In this document: positions 18,822-26,377 of the stretch, piece after piece
How positions within the stretch are numbered: position 1 is the first letter of the stretch
Layout: each line of letters starts with the position of its first letter
Assembly (NCBI RefSeq): GCF_009223885.1
Contig: NZ_CP045144.1
Coordinates: forward strand, 124,001-188,000
Direction of reading: 5' to 3'
Length of the DNA stretch: 64,000 nucleotides
From: Ancylobacter sp. TS-1
GTDB lineage: Bacteria > Pseudomonadota > Alphaproteobacteria > Rhizobiales > Xanthobacteraceae
Program-made: the position numbers and the translations under genes
Notes under the pieces: generated by a model
The model's database searches: none
Seen by the model: only the letters and a program-made list of their open reading frames with translations
Told to the model about the DNA's origin: nothing

Positions 18822-19859
18822 TCAGGCGAGGGCGGCGGCGAGCAGGCCGACCGCCACGGCGGGGGCGCAGTCGGCGGCCGGGCCGGCGAGGGCGGGGTCG
18901 TCGGTCAGCACGTCGGCTAGGTCGAGATAGGCGCTCGCGCGCCGCTCGGCGAGCCGCGCGGCGAGGAAGCGGCCGACGCCGGCGCCGACGATCAGTTCCG
19001 GCTCAGCCTCCATGCCGGAGGCCACGCAGTCGAGCGCGCGGGACAGGCGATGGGTCTGCGCCTCGGCCAGATGGCGGGCCAGCGCCTTCGCCTTGGGCAG
19101 CGTCGCCGGGTTGAAGTCCTGCCCGACCATGCGCAGCAGCCGGCGGGCGCTGCCTTCCTCGGTCTTCGGCCCGCCATCGGCGCTCGGATGCAGGTCGGCG
19201 CCTTCGGGCAGGTCGCCGGCGAGGCGGTGGACGTCCGCCGTGGTGGCGTAGTGCTCGGCCATCAGCGGCAGCCAGCGCCCGTTGAACGGCGCCTCGGTGG
19301 CGAGCGCCATGACCGGGGTACGCACGGCGCCGGTATAGATCAGCTCGTTGTTCGCCAGCCGCTCGGCATCGGTGAAGCCGCGCGCCGCCACCCGGCCGGA
19401 GCCGAAGGGGATGATGTCGGCGGTGGTCGAGCCGATGTCGAGCAGCACCCCGCCCGGCAAAAGGTGCGACAGCACGGCGGCGCTGGCGTACCAGTTGGCG
19501 GAACCGATGGCGTCGGCATGCTCGGCCGCCCGCTCGGCCGGCACGAAGCCCTCCGGACCGGCGAACAGAGCGAGCGGCGCGCCGCCCAGTTCGCGCAGCA
19601 GCACGGCGGCGGTGCCGACCACGCCTGCGCGCCGGTCGGGCCACAGATCGGCGACCTCGGCGGTCATGGTGACGGCGGAGGCGGCGTCGGCGGTGAATTC
19701 GGCGCGCAGGCTGCGCACCGCTTCGGCGAGATGCGCCTCGCCCTTCCACACCGGGCAGGGGACGATGCGCACCGCCGCGAGGCGGCCGTCGCGGCCGAAG
19801 GCGGCGAGCTTTACATGGGCGCCGCCGACGTCCCATCCCAGACGGGCGATATGTGTCAC
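18822..19859 (-). CDS. mfnF: H4MPT-linked hydantoinase/ASKHA-fold protein, MfnF-like
   Basis: 345 residues from a GTG that overlaps the upstream ATP-grasp stop (GTGA). The actin-like ATPase fold shows in LGWDVGGAHVKLA (phosphate 1) and LLDIGSTTADIIPF (phosphate 2). It is the hydantoinase/oxoprolinase-related family found in methanogens and H4MPT methylotrophs. In Methanocaldococcus the homolog MfnF joins the aminomethylfuran diphosphate unit to glutamyl-tyramine in methanofuran synthesis, so the same coupling is inferred here for methylofuran. The adjacent mfnD-like gene supports this. The reading frame continues upstream inside the ATP-grasp gene and is not used. Confidence 0.82.
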   Translation of the reverse strand: MTHIARLGWDVGGAHVKLAAFGRDGRLAAVRIVPCPVWKGEAHLAEAVRSLRAEFTADAASAVTMTAEVADLWPDRRAGVVGTAAVLLRELGGAPLALFAGPEGFVPAERAAEHADAIGSANWYASAAVLSHLLPGGVLLDIGSTTADIIPFGSGRVAARGFTDAERLANNELIYTGAVRTPVMALATEAPFNGRWLPLMAEHYATTADVHRLAGDLPEGADLHPSADGGPKTEEGSARRLLRMVGQDFNPATLPKAKALARHLAEAQTHRLSRALDCVASGMEAEPELIVGAGVGRFLAARLAERRASAYLDLADVLTDDPALAGPAADCAPAVAVGLLAAALA

Positions 19860-20818
19860 GGCAGAACCTCTACGGGAATGGCGGGCGGCAGGTGCGGCAG
19901 GTCCGGCACCACGCCGTCGCGGATGAGCTCGGCCACGAAGGCGAGCGGATTGACCCCGAGCGCGCGCCGCAGCCCGGCATAGGCGGTGGTCAGGCGCGGA
20001 TTGACCTCGACCACGACCGGGCCCTCGGGTGTGGCGATGTAGTCGGCGCCGACGATGCCGCGCAGCCCCGGCAGCGCCGCGCCGATCCGCGCGCCGAGAG
20101 CGGCGAGCGCGGCGTCGACCGGGAAGGCGCCGACCGTGACGCCCTCGAAGCGGAAGCTCTCGCCGCGCCGGCTCACATGCTGGCGGTTGGCGGTGAGCAC
20201 ATGGGTGCGCCCGTTCTGGCAGAGCAGGGTGAGGCTGGCGGGCGTGCCCTCGATGAGCGGCTGCACGACGAGGCCAGGCGGCAGGGGTGCCGCCGGGAGA
20301 GCGGCGAGGACGCGCACGTCGTGCGCGCCGGCGCCGTCGTCGGGCTTGACCACGAAGGGGGCGGCGGCGTCGGCCGGCACCTCGTCCGGCCACCAGGTCG
20401 GCACCGTCGGTATTCCGGCGGCGGCAAGGGCGCCGGCGGTGCGCCATTTGCTGGCGCACAGGGCGATGGTTGCCTGATCGGGCAGCAGAACGCGCCGGCT
20501 GCGGGCGCGAAACGCCTCCGCCAGCGTTTCCAGAATGCCGTCGCTCTCCGGCGCGACAGGCCAGACGATATCGGCCTGTTCGGCCAGCAGGTTCCAGACC
20601 GCGCGCGCATCGTCGCCGCGGCGCAGCGCCGTGCTGGTGCCGCGCGTCGGGGCGGGCAGGCGCGCATCATGCGTCGTGACGACGCGTATGCCGGGCAGAT
20701 CCTCCAGATCGCCGATGAGCGTGTCGCGCATCATCAGTCCTTCGGCTATCAGCGAGCCGGGCGGCTCGCTGCCGAGATAGTCGCCGCCGGTGACGGTTTC
20801 GCAGACAAAGACGAGCAT
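19856..20818 (-). CDS. mfnD: ATP-grasp ligase, MfnD-like
   Basis: 320 residues. The N-terminus MLVFVCETVTGGD with SLIAEGLMMRDTLIGDL, a central PFVVKPDDGAGAHDVRV loop and a C-terminal VVEVNPRLTTAYAGL metal-binding motif mark an ATP-grasp amide ligase like archaeal MfnD, which joins glutamate to tyramine. In bacterial methylofuran the acceptor is thought to be tyrosine-derived, so the exact substrate is uncertain. I start at 20818 because MLVFV begins the conserved fold; the frame extends 21 codons further, overlapping the divergent HisA-like gene. It is the first gene of the mfnD-mfnF-folB unit. Confidence 0.78.
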   Translation of the reverse strand: MLVFVCETVTGGDYLGSEPPGSLIAEGLMMRDTLIGDLEDLPGIRVVTTHDARLPAPTRGTSTALRRGDDARAVWNLLAEQADIVWPVAPESDGILETLAEAFRARSRRVLLPDQATIALCASKWRTAGALAAAGIPTVPTWWPDEVPADAAAPFVVKPDDGAGAHDVRVLAALPAAPLPPGLVVQPLIEGTPASLTLLCQNGRTHVLTANRQHVSRRGESFRFEGVTVGAFPVDAALAALGARIGAALPGLRGIVGADYIATPEGPVVVEVNPRLTTAYAGLRRALGVNPLAFVAELIRDGVVPDLPHLPPAIPVEVLP

Positions 20819-20861
20819 TATCGGGCAGCCATCATCGAGCCGTCGAAGGGGTAGGAGCGCG

Positions 20862-21560
20862 GTGGAACTTATACCGGTCATCGACCTGATGGGAGGTGCG
20901 GTCGTGCATGCGCGGCGCGGCGCGCGCGAGGCCTATCGCCCCATCGAAACCCCGCTTAGCGCCAGCGCCGCACCGCTCGACGTGGCCGGCGGGCTGCTGG
21001 CGCTCGGTGCCTTCCGCACACTCTATGTCGCCGATCTCGACGCCATCGCCGGAAGGGGCGGGCACGACGCGGCGCTGGGGGCGCTGCGCGCCCGCCATCC
21101 CGGGCTCGACCTGTGGGTCGATGCCGGCGAGGCGGCGCCGGCCGTGCTCGCCCGCCGCGCGGCGGAAGGGCCGGGCCGGCCGGTGGTCGGCAGCGAGAGC
21201 CTCGTGAGCCTCGACGCGGCGACGGCCGCGCTCGGTGCCGGCGGCGGCATCCTCTCGCTCGACCACGGGCCGGAAGGGCCGCGCGGACCGGTGGAACTGT
21301 TTGAGCGGCCCGATCTGTGGCCGGAGGCGGTGATCGTGATGACGCTGGCGCAGGTCGGCGCCGGGCAGGGGCCGGATCTCGACACGCTCGACGCGGTGCT
21401 GGCGCGGGCGGGCGGACGGCGCGTCTATGCCGCCGGCGGGGTGCGCGATGCCGGCGATCTTCATGCGCTCGCCGCGCGCGGCGTCGCCGGCGTGCTGCTG
21501 GCCAGCGCGCTGCATGACGGGCGCCTGTCGCGCGCCGACATCGCCGCCTTCACAGCGTGA
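20862..21560 (+). CDS. HisA/HisF-like TIM barrel protein of the H4MPT gene set
   Basis: 232 residues from a GTG with AGGAG four bases upstream. It has a HisA-like barrel with catalytic-type aspartates at Asp8 (IPVIDLMGG) and Asp134 (LSLDHGP), a DLDAIAGRG substrate loop, and phosphate sites YAAGGVRD and GVLLASALHDG. Histidine HisA performs an aldose-ketose rearrangement on a phosphoribosyl amine; this paralog sits in the methanopterin island, far from any his gene, so a phosphoribosyl intermediate of H4MPT is the likely substrate (inference). Lone plus-strand gene: divergent from mfnD (43 bp) and overlapping the CitG-like 3' end by 11 bases. Confidence 0.8.
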   Translation: MELIPVIDLMGGAVVHARRGAREAYRPIETPLSASAAPLDVAGGLLALGAFRTLYVADLDAIAGRGGHDAALGALRARHPGLDLWVDAGEAAPAVLARRAAEGPGRPVVGSESLVSLDAATAALGAGGGILSLDHGPEGPRGPVELFERPDLWPEAVIVMTLAQVGAGQGPDLDTLDAVLARAGGRRVYAAGGVRDAGDLHALAARGVAGVLLASALHDGRLSRADIAAFTA

Positions 21561-22386
21561 ACCGCGAGGCGCTGAGCGCCGCCGCGAACAGCGTCGCCAC
21601 GGTGAGATCGGCGCTGGTGCCGGGGTTGAGCCCGCGCGCCTTGAGCGAGGCGTCGAACGGACCCAGCACGGCGTGGCGGGCCGGCGCCGGGGCGCGGAAA
21701 TCGACCTGAGGCAGCAGCGCCCCGGCCTCGGCGCGGACCGCCTCGGCGGTCTCGATGCCGAATTTGCGGGCGATGTGGCTGTCGGGAAAGGCGGCGAGAA
21801 AGGCGAGATGAACCGCCTCGGTGCGGGCCTCCGGCGCGGCGCCGACCATCTCGCCGAAGCGGGCGAGGCCGATGCCGAACAGATCGGCGAAGTCCGTCGC
21901 GTACTGGGCGGCGATGCGGTCGCCGCCGGCCGCCAGCGCCATCGCCGCGACGAGGCCGATGCGGGCGGGCGCGGCGACGTCGTGCTCCGGGTGCCGGCCG
22001 AGCCCGCCGGGACTGGCGGCGGCGATGGCGCGGAAGGCGGCCTCGGCGTCGGCCATGTCGAGCCCGGCGAGTACCGCCCGCAGGTTCTCGCGCAGCACGC
22101 CCGGCCGTTCGGCGGCGGCGGCGAGGGGCGCGCAGAGCAGGACGATGCCGAGATTGGCGTTGAGCCCGCTCGCCCTGAGCGAGGCGCCGACCGCGCCCTC
22201 GATGCGGACGCCGACGCGGGCGCCGGGCGCGGCGATGAAGGGCGCCGCCGCGTCGGCCGCGCGTTCGAAATGGGCGACCTCCATGCCGTGGCCGGCCCCG
22301 AAGCGATGCACATTGCCGGGCTTGAGCGCGTCGAGCTCGGCGCGGCAGGCGGCACGGAACGCGGTCTCGATCCCGACGGGCCTCAT
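21550..22386 (-). CDS. CitG-like (triphosphoribosyl-dephospho-CoA synthase family) protein of the C1 island
   Basis: 278 residues of the CitG/MdcB family. AELDALKPGNVHRFG near the N-terminus, ANLGIVLLCAPL in the middle and LNPGTSADLTVATLF at the C-terminus are typical. True CitG makes an alpha-ribosidic bond, transferring the triphosphoribosyl part of ATP to dephospho-CoA. No citrate or malonate lyase genes are near, so another ribosylation is expected. The ATG overlaps the RimK-like stop (ATGA), making it the last gene of the mptG-mtdB-mch operon. It ends 11 bases inside the convergent HisA-like gene. Confidence 0.78.
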   Translation of the reverse strand: MRPVGIETAFRAACRAELDALKPGNVHRFGAGHGMEVAHFERAADAAAPFIAAPGARVGVRIEGAVGASLRASGLNANLGIVLLCAPLAAAAERPGVLRENLRAVLAGLDMADAEAAFRAIAAASPGGLGRHPEHDVAAPARIGLVAAMALAAGGDRIAAQYATDFADLFGIGLARFGEMVGAAPEARTEAVHLAFLAAFPDSHIARKFGIETAEAVRAEAGALLPQVDFRAPAPARHAVLGPFDASLKARGLNPGTSADLTVATLFAAALSASRFTL

Positions 22387-23291
22387 GCGGCGGGGACCGG
22401 GGTCAGCGTGGTGGCCAGATGGCGCGCGAGGGCGGTGGCGATATCGATCTCGGTGGCGCGCTGGAGCCCCTTCCACGCCGGCATGGAGTTGACCTCCAGC
22501 ACCAGAAGCCGCCCCTGCTCGTCCTCGATCAGGTCGACGCCGGCATAGTCGGCGCCGACGGCGGCGGTGGCGCGGATGGCAAGGTCGTGGGCGCGCGGAT
22601 CGTGCGGCGCCGGCACACCCACCGCACCCTGATGGATGTTGGTGATCCAGCCCGGCGAACGGCGCAGCATGCTCGCGGCCACCGTGTCGCCGATGACGAA
22701 GACGCGCCAGTCCTGATAGCTCTCGGCGACCGCCGGGGCGACGAAGTCCTGCAGGTAGTAGATGCCGCCCACCCTGTCGGGCTCGGGCAGGGGCGCGCGG
22801 GCCGGGATGCGGCGGATGCCGCGCCCCTGCGCGCCGAACAGCGGCTTCAGCACCATGTCGCCCGGCGCGGAATCGACCAGCGCCTGCATCTGCGCGCGGT
22901 CCTCGCCGACGAAGCTGCGCGGGGTCGGCAGTCCGGCCTGCGCGATGAGGAAGCTGGTCATCGACTTGTCGACGCAGCGCTCGACGGCGCGGGCGTCGTT
23001 CATCACCTTCACGCCCAGTTCGCGCAGCGCGTGCAGCAGCCCGAGCCGGGCGGTGATCTGCTCGGTCGAGCCCTTGGCGATGAGGCGCACGAAGGCGGCG
23101 GCCGGCAGAAGGTCGCCCAGCCCCGGCAGCACGAGGCCGTGTGCCGTCTCGCCGATGGCGAAGCCGCAATCGTTGAGCGAGAGCACGAGGACGGTGAAGC
23201 CCTCGCGCTCGATCGCCGCCCTGAGGCGGCGCGTGTGCCAGTCGGCATCCTCGGTGAAGATGACGACCGTGTCGGCCCGCCGCAGGCTCAT
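22383..23291 (-). CDS. RimK-like ATP-grasp ligase
   Basis: 302 residues of the RimK/MptN-type ATP-grasp fold: VNDAR-like MNDARAVERCVDKSMTSF, the VLKPLFGAQGRGI nucleotide loop, an IYYLQDFV strand and the C-terminal VLEVNSMPAWKG metal-binding motif. RimK-like ligases add glutamates to a cofactor or protein; candidates here are glutamylation of H4MPT (as MptN) or the polyglutamate tail of methylofuran. Which one cannot be decided from sequence. It is coupled by four-base overlaps to mch upstream and the CitG-like gene downstream. Confidence 0.82.
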   Translation of the reverse strand: MSLRRADTVVIFTEDADWHTRRLRAAIEREGFTVLVLSLNDCGFAIGETAHGLVLPGLGDLLPAAAFVRLIAKGSTEQITARLGLLHALRELGVKVMNDARAVERCVDKSMTSFLIAQAGLPTPRSFVGEDRAQMQALVDSAPGDMVLKPLFGAQGRGIRRIPARAPLPEPDRVGGIYYLQDFVAPAVAESYQDWRVFVIGDTVAASMLRRSPGWITNIHQGAVGVPAPHDPRAHDLAIRATAAVGADYAGVDLIEDEQGRLLVLEVNSMPAWKGLQRATEIDIATALARHLATTLTPVPAA

Positions 23292-24256
23292 GCGAAGGAA
23301 CGCTCCAGAATGTCGTCGTGGAACGCCCCGAAGGTGAAGCTGCGGCCGGTCTCCAGCGCCGTCACGGTGACGCGGGCGGGGCTGAACAGCATCGGGTCCA
23401 TGGCGTAGAAATCGCCCTTATAGGCGGTGAAAATCTCCGCGAAGGTGCGCCCGTGGTCGCGCGAGGAGGAACTCGGCAGGCCTTCGGCCAGCTCGCGCGC
23501 CTCGCTTTCCGGCCCGGTGACGAAGAGCTGCACGTCGCCGCCATAGAGCGTGGCGTCGTTGGTGCGGCCCATCGCGGCCACGAAGTCCGGCGCCGGCGGC
23601 GGCAGCGGCGAGGAGCCGATGCCGTCGACTACGCGCTCCAGCGGGAAGTGCAGCGCGTGGGTCTTGTGCAGGGCGACCTCCAGCACGCGGGCGACGATCT
23701 GCACCGTGCCGGCGAGGCTGGTCGTCGGGGTGAGGATCAGCGTCAGGCTTTCCGGCGCCACGCCGCATTCGGCGGCGACATGGGCGACGAGACTGTCCGG
23801 CGGCGGGCGGTCGACCTCCAGCACCAGCGTCGCCTGCTCCGCCCGGTCGCGATAGCCGAGTTCGCCGAACAGGTCCTCCTTCGCCCACAGTGCGCGGGCG
23901 GGGCCGGAGCCGAGGGCGAAGAAGTCGCCGTCGGCGAGGCTCCAGCCGGCATACTGGCTGCCGAGGCAGGCGATGACCGGATCGGCGGTGGTGACGGTGA
24001 CCATCGTGTTCCAGCGCTGAAAGCGGGCGCTGGCGTCGATGCTGACCGAGCCGAGGCCGCCGAGGCAGATCTCGGCGATGCGCCGCCCGGCCTCGATGCC
24101 GCCGCGCGCGGCGATGCCGGCATCGACGATGCGGGCGCCGCAGGCGCTGCGGCTGACGTCGAGACGCAGGATGTCGGCCTTGTTCACGAGGTCTTCGACA
24201 AGCGGCCCGGTAAGAGCGGAAACGCTCGGGCGCCGGTCCTTGGGAGTGTCGAGCAT
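23288..24256 (-). CDS. mch: Methenyl-H4MPT cyclohydrolase
   Basis: 322 residues; cytosolic enzyme that hydrolyses methenyl-H4MPT to N5-formyl-H4MPT, the step after MtdB and before Fhc. Recognised by conserved blocks RSACGARIVDAGI, CLGGLGSVSI, QYAGWSL, LTPTTSLAGTVQIVARVLE, DGIGSSPLPPPAPDF and GRTNDATLYGG. Length is usual for the family. It starts five bases after the ATP-grasp stop and overlaps the RimK-like start by four bases. Confidence 0.95.
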   Translation of the reverse strand: MLDTPKDRRPSVSALTGPLVEDLVNKADILRLDVSRSACGARIVDAGIAARGGIEAGRRIAEICLGGLGSVSIDASARFQRWNTMVTVTTADPVIACLGSQYAGWSLADGDFFALGSGPARALWAKEDLFGELGYRDRAEQATLVLEVDRPPPDSLVAHVAAECGVAPESLTLILTPTTSLAGTVQIVARVLEVALHKTHALHFPLERVVDGIGSSPLPPPAPDFVAAMGRTNDATLYGGDVQLFVTGPESEARELAEGLPSSSSRDHGRTFAEIFTAYKGDFYAMDPMLFSPARVTVTALETGRSFTFGAFHDDILERSFA

Positions 24257-24261
24257 GGAAT

Positions 24262-25428
24262 TTACTCCGCCGCCTTGCGGGCGGCCCTGATCAGCTCACG
24301 CCAAAATTGATCCAGGCGCAGGGCGAGAGTCTCGCGGGCCTGGTGAATGTCCTGCCCCTCGGCCAGCACCGTACAGACGGGCTCGCCGGCCTCGATGCGC
24401 GTGCCCGGCGGCGGCCGGTCGGCGACCCAGCCGGGCAATGCGTCGAGACGCATCTCGACGGCGGCGGGCGCATAGAGGATTCCCGCGGCGCGTGCCGCCA
24501 CGCCCGGGCCGGGAGCGAGAAGCGCAAGCTCCGGCAGCGTGCCCGCGCAGGCGTCGAAATGCAGGTCGAGCAGAGGCGGCAGGGGCGGGCGGTCGAAGAC
24601 GTCGAGGCTCGCCCCGGGGCGCGGGTTGATCTCGATGAGGCTCCAGCGCTCCCCGCCCGGGTCGACCACGATATCGGCACTGGCGAGGCCGACGAGGCCG
24701 GTCGCTCCGGTGATCCGGTCCAGTGCGTCCGCCACTGCCCGCTCGACGGCGGGAAACAGACGGATCGGGCCGACCGCTCCGCCATAGCGGAACGGGGCGT
24801 CGTCGGCCGGCGCACACCATTGCTCGGAGAAGGCCAGCAGGCGGGCGCCATGCCCGTTGCCGAGGAACAGCGCCGAGACGGTCCGCCCCGCGACGCGCTC
24901 CTGAAGATACCAGCCGGCGCCGCGCGTCTCGGCGGCCGGGCGCACATGCCAGCCGCCGGAGCCGCCGCTGCGCTTCTCCAGCGTCGCGATGCCCGCTGGC
25001 GCGCGCTCGGCGAAAATCCTGGGATGCGGGACGCTGAGCGTGGTGAGCAGGCGGCTGAACGCCTCGGGCTCCTTGAGGGCCGCCAGCACGGCGCGCCCGT
25101 TGCCGACCAGCCGGAAGCGCGCGGCGAGCCGGTCGACCACCTCGGGCATGTGCTCGAAGCCCGTGCCCAGCACGACCGGGAGATCCGGCGCATGGATGGC
25201 GAGCTGCTCGAACAGATCCTCGGGGTCGATGGCGAAGCCGGCGAGACGGCGCAGCGGGATCGCCTCGACGGCGAGTTCGCGGGTGTCGTCGTCCCCGAAC
25301 AGGTCGAGGACGATCGCCCGCAGCCCGGCGCGGCGGGCGGCGGCCGCCAGTCCACGGGCGGCGATGCCGACGATGACGACATCGGCCTCGTCCCTAGACC
25401 GTGAGCGATCGCGCCAGGAGGAAGGCAT
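24262..25428 (-). CDS. ATP-grasp domain protein of the H4MPT gene set, function unknown
   Basis: 388 residues. The N-terminal Rossmann-like part (VIVGIAARGLAAAARRAG) is followed by an ATP-grasp core ending LIEINPRPGASLDVFD. A C-terminal segment (PPGTRIEAGEPVCTVLAEGQ) resembles the C-lobe seen in biotin-carboxylase and PurK-like ATP-grasp proteins. It is distinct from the RimK-like and MfnD-like ligases nearby. Homologs with this layout occur in methylotroph C1 islands, and a carboxylate-amine ligation in cofactor synthesis is inferred. Its start lies 35 bases inside mtdB, suggesting coupling. Confidence 0.78.
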   Translation of the reverse strand: MPSSWRDRSRSRDEADVVIVGIAARGLAAAARRAGLRAIVLDLFGDDDTRELAVEAIPLRRLAGFAIDPEDLFEQLAIHAPDLPVVLGTGFEHMPEVVDRLAARFRLVGNGRAVLAALKEPEAFSRLLTTLSVPHPRIFAERAPAGIATLEKRSGGSGGWHVRPAAETRGAGWYLQERVAGRTVSALFLGNGHGARLLAFSEQWCAPADDAPFRYGGAVGPIRLFPAVERAVADALDRITGATGLVGLASADIVVDPGGERWSLIEINPRPGASLDVFDRPPLPPLLDLHFDACAGTLPELALLAPGPGVAARAAGILYAPAAVEMRLDALPGWVADRPPPGTRIEAGEPVCTVLAEGQDIHQARETLALRLDQFWRELIRAARKAAE

Positions 25429-26290
25429 CCTCGAATCCGATGGTCATCGCTGAAGGGGCAACGCGCATGCGCTTCAGCAGCTCATGTTGCACGCTGTATT
25501 TGAGATGGCCAATGGTCAGCGCGCCGATACCCAGCGCGCCGTTCACGAGCGGCTTTCCGTCGGCATGGGCGTCGATGCCGGCAATGCCCGAGGGGGGCAC
25601 GGCGTTGACGTCGGCGGCGACCTTGAGGTGCCGGGCGCCGGCCAGCGCGTCGGCCGAGAGGATCTCGACGCCGGCACGTCCGCAGGCGAGCACCACCTCG
25701 GCGTCGGCCAGAAGGGCGCGCTTGTCGTCCTCGCCCTTGGCGGCGGCGCTGGCGAGTTCCACGCCGAAACGCTGCTTGAAGTCGCGCGCCTTGGCGACGA
25801 CCGCCTCGATGTCGCGATGGCTGACCAGCGTCACCTCGGCCCCGGCCTGCGCGGCGATCACGCCGGCGATGCCGCCGACCACGCCGGTCGCGCCATAGAC
25901 CTGAAGCTTGGCGCCCTTGAGCCCGTCGGGGCGCGAGGGGCGCAGCTTCTTCTCGACCTCGGCGATCATCGCCGCCGCCGTGGTGAAGGAGCCGGCCGGA
26001 TCGACGAAGACGGAAATCTCGAAGGGCGGAAACAACACGCTCTTCGCCTTGGCCGCCATGTCGAGGGCGAGGCCGGCATCCTTGCCGCCGATGAACAGGC
26101 CGGTGCGCGGAGCGGCATCGGGATGGCGCGAGAACATCATGTCCTGCGTCAGGTCCGCGATCTCGTCGAGCGTCACCCCGGAATAGGGCAGGATGGTCGC
26201 GTAGCCGGCGTCGACGGCCATGTTGACGTCGAACGGGCTGACGTGGCGAAGCGGCGATACGATGTGGAGAATGGGGGCGATATCCGCCAT
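25394..26290 (-). CDS. mtdB: NAD(P)-dependent methylene-H4MPT dehydrogenase
   Basis: 298 residues; oxidises methylene-H4MPT to methenyl-H4MPT in the cytosol. The N-terminus LHIVSPLRHVSPFDVNMAVDAG, FIGGKDAGLALDM, DPAGSFTTAAAMIAEVEKKL, the nucleotide-binding GATGVVGGIAGVIAAQAGA and VAADVNAVPPSGIAGIDAH match MtdB rather than the H4F/H4MPT dual enzyme MtdA. It lies 87 bases downstream of mptG and overlaps the next ATP-grasp gene. Confidence 0.95.
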   Translation of the reverse strand: MADIAPILHIVSPLRHVSPFDVNMAVDAGYATILPYSGVTLDEIADLTQDMMFSRHPDAAPRTGLFIGGKDAGLALDMAAKAKSVLFPPFEISVFVDPAGSFTTAAAMIAEVEKKLRPSRPDGLKGAKLQVYGATGVVGGIAGVIAAQAGAEVTLVSHRDIEAVVAKARDFKQRFGVELASAAAKGEDDKRALLADAEVVLACGRAGVEILSADALAGARHLKVAADVNAVPPSGIAGIDAHADGKPLVNGALGIGALTIGHLKYSVQHELLKRMRVAPSAMTIGFEDAFLLARSLTV

Positions 26291-26377
26291 TGCGTTCGGT
26301 CCCTAGGTCAGAATCGGGCCTTGCGGCCTCTCATGGGAAGGATAGGGAGCGACGCGGGCGTTACGCCAAAACCGCCG

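Noticed and set aside
20819..20881. Longer N-terminus of the MfnD-like ligase
   Set aside because: It would overlap the start of the divergent HisA-like gene, and the conserved fold begins at 20818.
25394..26290. Assignment as MtdA rather than MtdB
   Set aside because: The N-terminus and the VAADVNAVPP and DPAGSFTTAAAM blocks agree with MtdB; MtdA differs in these places as I recall it.
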